A DNA stretch of 64,000 nucleotides from Anaerolineaceae bacterium (GTDB lineage Bacteria > Chloroflexota > Anaerolineae > Aggregatilineales > Phototrophicaceae), in NCBI GenBank assembly GCA_002699585.1, contig PABP01000021.1:186001-250000 (forward strand), read 5' to 3'. The notes beneath the pieces were generated by a model. The model was not told where the DNA came from. It ran no database searches and saw nothing but the letters and a program-made list of their open reading frames with translations. The position numbers and the translations under genes were made by a program. This document shows, one piece after another, positions 36,238-44,411 of this stretch (its first letter is position 1; every line of letters begins with the position of its first letter).

Positions 36238-37118
36238 GCCGACGCCGTTTATTTGCCTGGATCGCTGTCTACGCTTTTGCGGCGCTGGCGATAGTGGGCT
36301 TCCTGACATTTGTAATTGCCCTGGTTATTGAGTTTGTGGCCACGCGCAGGGAACCGTTACCCGGTGATGATCTATCAGTTGGTATTCAAATAGCGTTGGG
36401 TGGTCTCTGTCTGAGTGGGTTGATGGTCCTGATGGGATTTACCCTGGTGGGCTTGCTTTTGGCGCGTCAGTCGCGTAAGCAAGCGCCGGGTTATGGCGAT
36501 GCTTACCGCTTTATTGAAACACTACAATTTAGTCAGGCCATTCCCTTGCTAGAACGCGCTGTTCGTGATGGTCGAGAAACATCGGATGTCCTCATGTTGC
36601 TGACCACAGCCTATGCCTTCAATGGCCAGTTAGCGAAGGCCCAGGCCATCGCTGACCGCGCTGTGCAGCTCTATCCGCAAGATCCGGCTTCGTACCTGAC
36701 GCTGGCCAATGGCTATCGTCTCCAGGCCAGCTATGACGAAGCGGCGCGGGCATTACAGACCGCTACTGAATTAGCACCCGATCAACCGATTATGTGGGCT
36801 GAACTGGGTTTTGTCCTGCGCTCCGCTGGTAATACGGAAGCTGCGCTTACTGCCTTCCAGAAAGCGGCCCAGTATCCTATGCCACCGATGTACAGCGTTC
36901 GCGTTTACTATCATCTGGCGCAGTCAGCAGCCGTTGCCAACGATACCGACAAAGCAGTCGAATATACGGCCAAAATGATGAGCGCTCGTCAGGGCCTAGA
37001 TGCCTGGAAACCCATGCAACATGCGATGGCGGGAACCGTTTATGGGCAGTCATTACACTACGAAATTGACAATATCGCCCATGCGTTGGAAAAAGCCGAT
37101 GCAGCCAGTTTAGCTTAA
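36234..37118 (+). CDS. Membrane-anchored TPR protein (second of three)
   Basis: A 294-residue protein with two N-terminal membrane spans (about 8-35 and 58-83), followed by three to four TPRs (RFIETLQFSQAIPLLERAVR region, SYLTLANGYRLQASYDEAAR, WAELGFVLRSAGNTEAALTA). Its C-terminal sequence, MAGTVYGQSLHYEIDNIAHA, matches the end of the third gene (FAGTPYGQALQHDVDELSSL), showing common ancestry. Start overlaps the first gene by 4 bp and the third gene begins 12 bp after its stop. Confidence 0.72.
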   Translation: MSRRRLFAWIAVYAFAALAIVGFLTFVIALVIEFVATRREPLPGDDLSVGIQIALGGLCLSGLMVLMGFTLVGLLLARQSRKQAPGYGDAYRFIETLQFSQAIPLLERAVRDGRETSDVLMLLTTAYAFNGQLAKAQAIADRAVQLYPQDPASYLTLANGYRLQASYDEAARALQTATELAPDQPIMWAELGFVLRSAGNTEAALTAFQKAAQYPMPPMYSVRVYYHLAQSAAVANDTDKAVEYTAKMMSARQGLDAWKPMQHAMAGTVYGQSLHYEIDNIAHALEKADAASLA

Positions 37119-37130
37119 GGGAATATATTG

Positions 37131-37928
37131 ATGGGTATCCTAACTGGCTTTATAAGCCAATTCCGCACCTGGGACCGTCCCTCACGGATAGCCTTTTTGT
37201 TGGCGCTAGGTCTTCTGGTGGTTGTGCTACTGCTGCTGGTATTTGGCCCAGAGCAGATCCTCAATTTTGCAGTGGTGGGTACCGTTGGCTTGCTGATTGT
37301 CTTACAGATCATCGTGCTGTGGGGCAATCGTCACATGGTCACAGCCCAAACCCAGGCTCGGCGTCACTTTATGGCTGGCGAGTATGAGGAAGCTCGTAAT
37401 GTGCTGGAAACTGAATTGGCGCGCATCACGGAGGCCAACCAGAAACCTCAAGCAGAGATGCTGGCGTTCCTTGGTAATACATATCGTCAGCTTGGCGATT
37501 TGGATAAAAGTATGCAGTTTTTAACACAAGCTGTTGAAACAAGACCCAAATCTCATTTCTCTCGATATGGTTTTGGCCGTACACTGTTAACTAAGGGTGA
37601 ATACGCAGCGGCTGCGGAAGAACTTCGGCTGGCATTAGAACTTGGTGCGCCACCCGCGACATCGTTTGATCTGGGGCATGCTTATGTCCGGGCAAATGAT
37701 GCAGCCGCCGCTAGTGAGGCTTTGAAAAAGGCCCTTGGTGCCACAGACGAAGCACATCGTGTGCTTCTAGCCAAATTCTGGTTGTACCAGCTTGAAGGCA
37801 CGCCTTTGCCAACAGCAGACGGCGAGGCCTTCTCCTATTGGCAACAAGAAGCCGCTCGCTTTGCAGGCACACCCTATGGACAGGCGTTACAGCACGACGT
37901 AGATGAGCTGTCCAGTTTACTAAACTGA
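37131..37928 (+). CDS. Membrane-anchored TPR protein (third of three)
   Basis: A 265-residue protein with two adjacent spans (about 17-60: AFLLALGLLVVVLLLLVFGP and IVLQIIVLWGNRHMV). TPRs follow (ARRHFMAGEYEEARNVLETE, FLGNTYRQLGDLDKSMQFLT, GFGRTLLTKGEYAAAAEELR). The end, GTPYGQALQHDVDELSSLL, is shared with the preceding paralogue. ATG 37131 is preferred to the TTG one codon earlier; AAGGG lies upstream. Two small single-pass proteins follow in the same direction. Confidence 0.72.
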   Translation: MGILTGFISQFRTWDRPSRIAFLLALGLLVVVLLLLVFGPEQILNFAVVGTVGLLIVLQIIVLWGNRHMVTAQTQARRHFMAGEYEEARNVLETELARITEANQKPQAEMLAFLGNTYRQLGDLDKSMQFLTQAVETRPKSHFSRYGFGRTLLTKGEYAAAAEELRLALELGAPPATSFDLGHAYVRANDAAAASEALKKALGATDEAHRVLLAKFWLYQLEGTPLPTADGEAFSYWQQEAARFAGTPYGQALQHDVDELSSLLN

Positions 37929-37960
37929 GTTTTTAGAGCCGCTTGAAGGAGCAGTTATAA

Positions 37961-38524
37961 ATGCAGTTAGTAACTGACAAAAATGGGGATTTATCGCCAA
38001 TTCGGTTGAGTATTGCTGCCGGTGCACTCGGGTTGATCGTCCTGGTTGTTAGTGTCGCTGGCTTTTTCCTCGACCAGGAATCGCGCCGTTCGCCGTATTT
38101 CCCTCCCGTCCCCAGTGGGGTGGAACAGTGGGGATACCCGGTTATAGAAGGCAAATACCGCCAGCAGATCTATTATCGCACGCAGTCGATGTCGGTAGAA
38201 GAGGTTGCTGCTTTTTACGATGAGCAGATGCTTGCTCACTATGGTAATAGCGCCGATGATGCATCTGCCGAGCGCTGCAAACGCTTCCCTGAAAATGGCA
38301 CCTTTGCTGATCCGCAAGTCAACAGCTTTGGTGAGACGGTCCGGTCGAACTACGATCCTCTAACGCAGCCAGCCTATCACTACGCCTGCATGTTTGATCG
38401 CAGCGGTTTTAATACCAGCCAGTGGACCCAGGTGACAATCTATCCGGGATTGCCCAATGAAGACCCCGCCCTGGATTCAGAAGGCTACACCGTGATCTGG
38501 TTCCAGCAGGAGTGGTCAAATTAG
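37961..38524 (+). CDS. Single-pass membrane protein, unknown
   Basis: A 187-residue protein with a short cytoplasmic start, one hydrophobic span (about 13-36), and an extracytoplasmic domain. The domain contains the pattern YYRTQSMSVEEVAAFYDEQM and two cysteines (CKRFPENG and YHYACMFDRSG) that could form a disulfide. The next gene has the same layout, with TYVVSRNLGDALAFYETQ at the equivalent place, so the two look like distant paralogues. It follows the TM-TPR genes by 32 bp. Function unknown. Confidence 0.6.
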   Translation: MQLVTDKNGDLSPIRLSIAAGALGLIVLVVSVAGFFLDQESRRSPYFPPVPSGVEQWGYPVIEGKYRQQIYYRTQSMSVEEVAAFYDEQMLAHYGNSADDASAERCKRFPENGTFADPQVNSFGETVRSNYDPLTQPAYHYACMFDRSGFNTSQWTQVTIYPGLPNEDPALDSEGYTVIWFQQEWSN

Positions 38525-38560
38525 GAAACTGTCGTATAACGGATAGGCATCAATCCACAT

Positions 38561-39052
38561 ATGACTGAAGAAATGCCCCAGGACCAACCCTCAGAGCCAC
38601 TAAGTCTTCGCGGCTGGTTGTTACTGGGGTTTTTGATTGCGGCTATCATAGTGGCGATTATCATTGCAGTTCGTGGTACAGGACTGTTCTTGGTCATGAT
38701 TGCACCCCCCTCAGCACCACTACCGAATGAAGTCGAGGAAATTGCCCATGAATCACCATACTTCGGTCGGGATACCTGGACGTATGTTGTCTCGCGTAAT
38801 CTCGGTGATGCCTTGGCATTCTACGAAACCCAATCAGCTACCTGTATCACAGAACCCGTTTGTGCGCTGGCATCCGACGAATGCAACCAGTTGAAAGCCC
38901 AATGTCGGGGAACAATCCATGTTTCTGAGGTGAATATCCTGTGGCGAGCTGATATTGTGCCCATCGGTACGGCAGGGTTGGAGACACAATGGACGGTTCA
39001 ACGCCTCATTGATTGGTCTGGAACAGCCCAAAACTTGACTGAATTGCCTTGA
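38561..39052 (+). CDS. Single-pass membrane protein, unknown
   Basis: A 163-residue protein with an acidic/proline N-terminus, one strong span (about 19-46), and an extracytoplasmic domain. Four cysteines lie close together (ATCITEPVCALASDECNQLK, then AQC), probably disulfide-bonded. It resembles the previous protein in layout and in the V/L..AFYE helix pattern, but is shorter. It ends a likely five-gene run that begins at 35227. Function unknown. Confidence 0.58.
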   Translation: MTEEMPQDQPSEPLSLRGWLLLGFLIAAIIVAIIIAVRGTGLFLVMIAPPSAPLPNEVEEIAHESPYFGRDTWTYVVSRNLGDALAFYETQSATCITEPVCALASDECNQLKAQCRGTIHVSEVNILWRADIVPIGTAGLETQWTVQRLIDWSGTAQNLTELP

Positions 39053-39201
39053 TAGCTGTTCTATCTTGAATTTCCCCTACAAGAGAATCCGCATTTAAGC
39101 CATAATGTTCCTATCCGTTTAGGTTTGTGACAATCGAAAGGTGGTGTAAACGTGGCGTTCATCGTGCCGCGGGCCATTTAAGAGTGAGTTACTACCAGGC
39201 A

Positions 39202-39217
39202 CCTGTTGGATAACAGG
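39202..39217 (+). promoter_or_regulatory. Hairpin in the ileS leader
   Basis: CCTGTT (39202-39207) and AACAGG (39212-39217) form a perfect 6-bp stem with a GGAT loop. Upstream, CGTGGC and GCCGCG (39151-39171) can form another stem with one G.U pair. No T-run follows either, so they are not terminators. Together they occupy the 252-bp gap before ileS and may shape its mRNA leader. Confidence 0.4.
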
Positions 39218-39304
39218 ATGCTTGTTCGCTTTGAGTTGTCCGCCTTAGTAAAGTCACGTTTCAGCCTATTTGCTGATCTAAAATCAATGGAGTAATCACG
39301 AGTA

Positions 39305-42300
39305 ATGTTCAAACCTGTAGACCCCAAGGTCGATATCCAAAAATTGGAAAAAGAACAGCTCGATTTCTGGCGCACGAATCGCGTGTTCCAGCGCACGACT
39401 GAAGGTCGCGAGGACGCGCCGCGCTACGTGTTCTATGAAGGCCCCCCGACAGCCAATGGCCAACCGGGTAGCCATCACGTCTTGGCGCGTGCCTTTAAGG
39501 ATATGTTCCCGCGCTATAAGGTGATGAATGGCTACTACTGCCTGCGTCGCGGTGGCTGGGATACACACGGCCTGCCTGTCGAAATCGCGGTCCAAAAAGA
39601 GCTTGGACTGACATCCAAGGAAGAAATCGAGGAATATGGCGTCGCGGCCTTTAACGAAAAATGCCGTTCGAGCGTCTTCCGTAACATCGCTGATTGGGAA
39701 AAACTCACGGAGCGTATCGCATTCTGGGTAGACCTGGACGATGCCTATGTGACGTTTACCAACGACTATATCGAGAGCGTCTGGTGGATTCTCAAGCAGT
39801 TCTGGGATCAGAATTTGCTTTATCGCGGCTACAAAGTGGTCGCTTACAGCCCGACATCGGGCACGCCACTCAGCAGCCATGAGGTTGCCCAGGGCTATAA
39901 AGAAGTCACCGATCCGAGCATCTATGTACGCTTCCCGGTCAAAGGCGAGTCGAATGTATACTTCCTGGCATGGACGACCACGCCCTGGACCTTGCCCGGT
40001 AATGCCGCTTTGGCCGTTGGCGAAAATATCGACTACGTTCAGGTAGAAGGCCCCATCCCGCGGGGTGAGGGTACAGAGCAATTGATCCTGGCGGAATCGC
40101 TGATGAGCCAGGTGCTAATCGATCCGCAGGAATACAAAGTGGTCAAGCGCTTCAAAGGCAAAGACCTTTTGGTCAAGCGCTACAATCCGCTGTATACCTT
40201 CCTGCCGACCGAGAAAGACTTCGCCTATGTCGTATCTGGCGATTTTGTCAGCACGACTGATGGTACCGGCATTGTGCATATCGCCCCGGCTTTTGGTCAG
40301 GACGACTCCGATATGGGACGTATCCATGACCTGCCGATCTTCATCACCGTTACCGATGATGGTCGCATGATCGACGCTGTGGATAAATTCAAGGGCATGT
40401 GGTTCAAGGATGCTGATCCAGAAGTCATCATGGACCTCAAAGATCGTGGGCTGATGTATCGCTCGCAGCGTTACACGCATACCTATCCGCATAACTGGCG
40501 TGATGGTACGCCTTTGATGTACCTCGCTCGTGAGACATGGTTTATCCGGGCGACTGACCACAAAGAGCGCATGATCCAGCTCAACAACACCATCAAATGG
40601 GTGCCGGAACACATCCGCGAGGGGCGTTTTGGTAACTGGCTTGTTGACCTTAAAGAGTGGGCACTCGGTCGTGAGCGCTTCTGGGGCACACCGCTCCCAG
40701 TCTGGATGGATGACCAGACAGGTGACATGCTCTGTGTCGGCAGCGTAGAAGAACTGAGCGAGCTTACAGGCCGTGACCTAACCGGGCTTGATTTGCATCG
40801 CCCCTATGTAGACGATATCATCTTCCCAAATCCAAAGGGCACGGGTGGTACCATGCGTCGTGTGCCAGAAGTCATCGATGTCTGGTTTGATAGTGGTGCT
40901 ATGCAGGTCGCACAGTGGGGATATCCCTGGAAGAACCAGGAAATCTTTGCTGAGCAGCACCCTGCGGATTATATCTGCGAGGCTGTTGACCAGACTCGTG
41001 GTTGGTTCTATAGCTTGCATGCTATCAGCTCGATGCTGTTTAACACCGTCGCCTTCAAGAATGTCATCTGCCTGGGCCACATCCTCGATGGCGAAGGCCA
41101 GAAGATGTCCAAGAGCAAGGGCAACATCGTCGATCCCTGGTCGGTGCTCGATCAGCACGGCGCCGATGCCTTCCGCTGGTATCTGTATACATCCGGCCCG
41201 CCAGGGGATTCACGCCGCTTCTCAGTCGATTTGGTGGGGCAGGTCATCAGCAAATTCTACAACACGCTGTGGAACACCTACCGCTTCTTTATTGAATATG
41301 CCAATATCGATGGGTGGACACCTGCGAAACCCGCACCGGCTGTTGAAGATCGTGATCTGCTAGATCGCTGGATTCTGGCTGAATTGCATAATCTGGTTAA
41401 GCGGGTTACAGATGCCTATGAAGACTACGACGTCACCAATGCGACCCGTCCTATCGAGGAATTCGTGGAGTCACTCAGTAATTGGTACGTGCGCCGCAGT
41501 CGTCGTCGCTTCTGGAAGAGCGAGAGCGATACGGATAAACTAAGTGCCTACGCGACGCTGTACGAATGCCTGACGACAATTTCCTTGCTGCTTGCACCCT
41601 CTATGCCATTCTTAGCAGAGGCGCTTTACAGCAACTTGATTGTCGAGTTGGAACCGGACGCAGCCGATAGCGTTCATCTGGCATCCTGGCCCAAAGCCAA
41701 TGAAGCGCTAATCGACAAGGCGCTTATCGAAGAAGTTGGCTTGATTCGTCAATTGGTGAGCGTGGGGCTGGCTGCACGCAACAGTGCTCGCCTGGGTGTC
41801 CGTCAGCCGCTGGCGAGTGCCACCTTTGGCGTAACCAACGCTTCTGAGCGCACCATCGTGCGTAACTATGAAGACATCATCAAAGACGAACTCAACGTCA
41901 AGGAAGTTAACTTGCTGTCTGAGGGCGATGACGTGACCAGTTATACGCTTGCTCCTGTCTTTTCAAAGCTCGGTCGCAAGCTCAAGGGCGATATGCAGAA
42001 GGTCAAGAATGCGCTGGAAAACGCCTCATCGGCGGATGCTCATACCTGGGGCAAGGCTTTGCTCCACAATGAAGGCATCACCGTAACCGTCGGTGATCAG
42101 AGCTTCGAACTGGCACCTGATGAAGTTGAAGTGCGTCAGGAAGCAGCAGAAGGCTTTATCTTCTTTGAAGATCGCGGCTATGTTGCAGCCCTAGATGTCG
42201 AGCTGACTGACGACCTCATCAGCGAGCGTATCTCGCGCGAAGTGGTTCGCCGCATCCAGGATCTGCGCAAAGATGCTGACTTTGACATCGACGACCACAT

Positions 42301-42496
42301 CAGTGTGAAGTACGAAGCAACGGAGCGTTTTGCCAAAGCCATTGACCAGCACAAAGCCTATATCACTAGCGAAACGTTGACTGATGAGCTACAACAGGGC
42401 AAGCCTGATGATGGTTATCATAGCCAAACATTCGAGTTTGACCGAGAGCTAGACGGGGAACGCATCACCCTGGCCGTGCGTCAGATCAGCCGCTAG
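39305..42496 (+). CDS. ileS: Isoleucyl-tRNA synthetase (type 2-like)
   Basis: Charges tRNA-Ile. The 1063 residues show the class-I HIGH region as GPPTANGQPGSHHVLARAF, the CP1 editing domain (TTPWTLPGNAALAVG, and the GTGIVHIAPAFGQDD motif), the KMSKS loop as GQKMSKSKGNIVDPW, then the anticodon-binding helical domain and a long C-terminal part ending in DUF5915-like sequence. The HHV form of the HIGH motif and the C-terminus fit the eukaryote-like clade, which in other bacteria includes mupirocin-tolerant enzymes; that property is not shown here. It has its own terminator downstream. Confidence 0.97.
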   Translation: MFKPVDPKVDIQKLEKEQLDFWRTNRVFQRTTEGREDAPRYVFYEGPPTANGQPGSHHVLARAFKDMFPRYKVMNGYYCLRRGGWDTHGLPVEIAVQKELGLTSKEEIEEYGVAAFNEKCRSSVFRNIADWEKLTERIAFWVDLDDAYVTFTNDYIESVWWILKQFWDQNLLYRGYKVVAYSPTSGTPLSSHEVAQGYKEVTDPSIYVRFPVKGESNVYFLAWTTTPWTLPGNAALAVGENIDYVQVEGPIPRGEGTEQLILAESLMSQVLIDPQEYKVVKRFKGKDLLVKRYNPLYTFLPTEKDFAYVVSGDFVSTTDGTGIVHIAPAFGQDDSDMGRIHDLPIFITVTDDGRMIDAVDKFKGMWFKDADPEVIMDLKDRGLMYRSQRYTHTYPHNWRDGTPLMYLARETWFIRATDHKERMIQLNNTIKWVPEHIREGRFGNWLVDLKEWALGRERFWGTPLPVWMDDQTGDMLCVGSVEELSELTGRDLTGLDLHRPYVDDIIFPNPKGTGGTMRRVPEVIDVWFDSGAMQVAQWGYPWKNQEIFAEQHPADYICEAVDQTRGWFYSLHAISSMLFNTVAFKNVICLGHILDGEGQKMSKSKGNIVDPWSVLDQHGADAFRWYLYTSGPPGDSRRFSVDLVGQVISKFYNTLWNTYRFFIEYANIDGWTPAKPAPAVEDRDLLDRWILAELHNLVKRVTDAYEDYDVTNATRPIEEFVESLSNWYVRRSRRRFWKSESDTDKLSAYATLYECLTTISLLLAPSMPFLAEALYSNLIVELEPDAADSVHLASWPKANEALIDKALIEEVGLIRQLVSVGLAARNSARLGVRQPLASATFGVTNASERTIVRNYEDIIKDELNVKEVNLLSEGDDVTSYTLAPVFSKLGRKLKGDMQKVKNALENASSADAHTWGKALLHNEGITVTVGDQSFELAPDEVEVRQEAAEGFIFFEDRGYVAALDVELTDDLISERISREVVRRIQDLRKDADFDIDDHISVKYEATERFAKAIDQHKAYITSETLTDELQQGKPDDGYHSQTFEFDRELDGERITLAVRQISR

Positions 42497-42532
42497 ACCA
42501 TCTCGTTTGGTGAATATCCACAATGAATTACG

Positions 42533-42562
42533 AACCACCTGATATTTCTCAGGTGGTTTTTT
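42533..42562 (+). terminator. Rho-independent terminator of ileS
   Basis: AACCACCTGA (42533-42542) pairs over 10 bp with TCAGGTGGTT (42549-42558) around a 6-nt loop, followed by a T-run to 42562. It lies 37 bp after the ileS stop. Confidence 0.9.
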
Positions 42563-42595
42563 CTTGTTTTTTGTGCAACTCGCTGTATATTATAT

Positions 42596-42625
42596 AAGAA
42601 ACCCCTCGAATGGGGCGTTTTTCTT
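42596..42625 (+). terminator. Second hairpin with T-rich tail before the PucR gene
   Basis: AAGAAACCCC (42596-42605) can pair with GGGG then TTTCTT (42612-42625), with a short internal bulge. It follows the ileS terminator by 33 bp and precedes the PucR-type regulator start by 48 bp. It may be a backup terminator or, if the PucR promoter lies between the two hairpins, part of that gene's leader. Confidence 0.5.
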
Positions 42626-42673
42626 GTCGGAAATGCATATAACAATTCACATAATCCACTATATGGACAATTC

Positions 42674-44338
42674 ATGGTGACGCTGCCAACCAGTAATCGG
42701 GCTACATCTGACAAAAACACGGCAACGCTGCGATCTTTATTGAGATACGCGCTGCCGCTGAATACCGTAATCGTTTCGGGTGATCCTGATACAGCGATCA
42801 ACTGGGCGATCTTGATCCGCGCCCAGCCTGCATCCTATCCTGAAATTTATGGTGGCGAATTGGTGCTGGTTTCTCTGGAAATGCTGCGGATATACGAAGC
42901 GCGAGTCACGCTGCAAAGCGTGCTGCGTTCGCTAGCTGAATTCAGTGTTGGGGCATTGGCTGTCGATGGCGAAATTACCCAGGACGATATGGATACCGCT
43001 GCTGAGTGCAATATCGCGCTGTTGAGCTTGCCAGAAGGTACTGGCTTGTCCGGTGTCGAACGCTCTGTTAACCGCCTGATTGTGAATCAATCTGCGCAGG
43101 TCAATGAGCGTGCGATGGATATTCAACGACAGTTGACGCGCCTTGCCGCAGAAAATCGTGATCTCAACAGTTTGCTGCAAGTCATGGTTCGGGCGACGAC
43201 CAAGCCAATGGTTGTACATGATGATGCAGGCGTCCTGCTCGCCCAGGTCTACCCGGCTGTCGGTCGACGCGGCAGTGGGCGCAATATCGTCCAGAGCGTG
43301 CCGTACGGCTCTTTCCAGAAATGGTTAAAAGAAGAAGCCCCCTCATCACAGGGGGCGATTTCGCGCAGTCCCATTGGCTATACCACAGCACTTAAGGTTG
43401 AAAAGCGCGTCGCTGGCTATCTTTCTCTGTTGGAATCCAGCGAAGACTTGGATGATTTTGACCAGTTAGTGCTGGCGTATGGCGCTGATGTCTGTGCAAT
43501 AGAACTAGCAAAGAGCCGCGCGATTTCCGCCGCTGTTGAACAAGCCCGTGGTGACTGGATCCAGATGTGGTTAAGTGGCACGCCTGCCGATGATGATCTG
43601 CTGCGTACCCGTGCCCAGCAATCTGGCTTCGATCCGTCAGTCTCCTATGTGGTATCAGTCTTTCGGGCAGTAGCCAGCAATGGCCAAATTCTGCCTTTAG
43701 AGTCGCTTATCTCCCTGGTTCGGGATGATATGACCCGCCGCCAGGTTGAAGGCGCTGTAGGCCAATATGTGGACGTTATCGTTGCCCTGTATCCTGTGGA
43801 TGACACCGGGGGCCTAACGCGTGTGCGCACCGCCATTGACGAACTGCGTCAGCAGTTGGCGACTCGGACGCCATCGGGTTTGGTAGCGGCGGGTATCAGT
43901 CGCCCATCGCAGGGACTAGCCTCATTGCGCGATGCCTACCGTGAAGCCAAGGACGCCGTCAGTATCGCTGGTGAATTGAACGATGTCGAGCATACGACCT
44001 TCTATGGCGACCTCAAGCTCTACCAACTGTTGCTTGCCTTAAAAGAGCGCAATCTAGCGAATCTGCATCAATTCTATGAAGAAACCCTCGACCCCCTGGT
44101 TGAGCATGACAATCGCAAGCAGTCAGATTTGATTCGCACGTTGGAAGGCTTCTTTGCGGCTAATGGCAATCTGGCGAAGGCTGCCCAGGATTTGGATGTG
44201 CATCGAAATACGCTCGTCTATCGACTGGAACGCATCAGCGAATTGACCAATCTCGACTTGAACGATGCTGACAACCGTTTGATTCTTCATCTCGCGCTAA
44301 AAGTTCAGCGGGTACTGTCTGCGGTGCGCGTTAGCTAA
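42674..44338 (+). CDS. PucR-family transcriptional regulator (A)
   Basis: A 554-residue regulator. The N-terminal part (about 15-135) looks like the purine-catabolism PucR ligand domain (LLRYALPLNTVIVSGDP, GGELVLVSLEML). A GAF-like middle (VRATTKPMVVHDDAGVLLAQ) follows, and a GGDEF-derived CdaR-like segment near 300-430. The C-terminal PucR helix-turn-helix reads LAKAAQDLDVHRNTLVYRLE. PucR/CdaR proteins often respond to nitrogen or carbon compounds. It is convergent with gltB, sharing a bidirectional terminator with it, and is paralogous to the regulator at 49565-51211. Confidence 0.87.
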   Translation: MVTLPTSNRATSDKNTATLRSLLRYALPLNTVIVSGDPDTAINWAILIRAQPASYPEIYGGELVLVSLEMLRIYEARVTLQSVLRSLAEFSVGALAVDGEITQDDMDTAAECNIALLSLPEGTGLSGVERSVNRLIVNQSAQVNERAMDIQRQLTRLAAENRDLNSLLQVMVRATTKPMVVHDDAGVLLAQVYPAVGRRGSGRNIVQSVPYGSFQKWLKEEAPSSQGAISRSPIGYTTALKVEKRVAGYLSLLESSEDLDDFDQLVLAYGADVCAIELAKSRAISAAVEQARGDWIQMWLSGTPADDDLLRTRAQQSGFDPSVSYVVSVFRAVASNGQILPLESLISLVRDDMTRRQVEGAVGQYVDVIVALYPVDDTGGLTRVRTAIDELRQQLATRTPSGLVAAGISRPSQGLASLRDAYREAKDAVSIAGELNDVEHTTFYGDLKLYQLLLALKERNLANLHQFYEETLDPLVEHDNRKQSDLIRTLEGFFAANGNLAKAAQDLDVHRNTLVYRLERISELTNLDLNDADNRLILHLALKVQRVLSAVRVS

Positions 44339-44360
44339 AACACAACGCACTCAAAATCAA

Positions 44361-44392
44361 AACGGGACCAGCCGACGCTGATCCCGTTTTTT
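44361..44392 (+). terminator. Bidirectional terminator between the PucR(A) gene and gltB
   Basis: AACGGGACCAGC (44361-44372) and GCTGATCCCGTT (44377-44388) form a 12-bp stem. There is one C.A mismatch on the plus strand, but it becomes a G.U pair on the minus strand. Six T follow on the plus strand, and a T-rich stretch (TTTTGATTTT) on the minus. It can end both convergent genes. Confidence 0.85.
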
Positions 44393-44411
44393 GTTCTTAC
44401 ACTAGCTGACG

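Noticed and set aside
39121-39180. Possible T-box riboswitch before ileS (GGTGG and CCGCGGGCC fragments)
   Set aside because: The 14-base T-box consensus is not present: GGTGG is followed by TGTAAACG, and CCGCG lies about 20 bases later. No specifier loop with an Ile codon or terminator/antiterminator pair could be built.
39218-39295. 25-codon ORF directly before ileS as a leader peptide
   Set aside because: It contains no isoleucine codons and no proper ribosome-binding site, and no terminator lies after it.
39296-40081. 261-residue ORF opposite the start of ileS
   Set aside because: Antisense shadow of a highly conserved synthetase gene, without ribosome-binding site or recognisable motifs.
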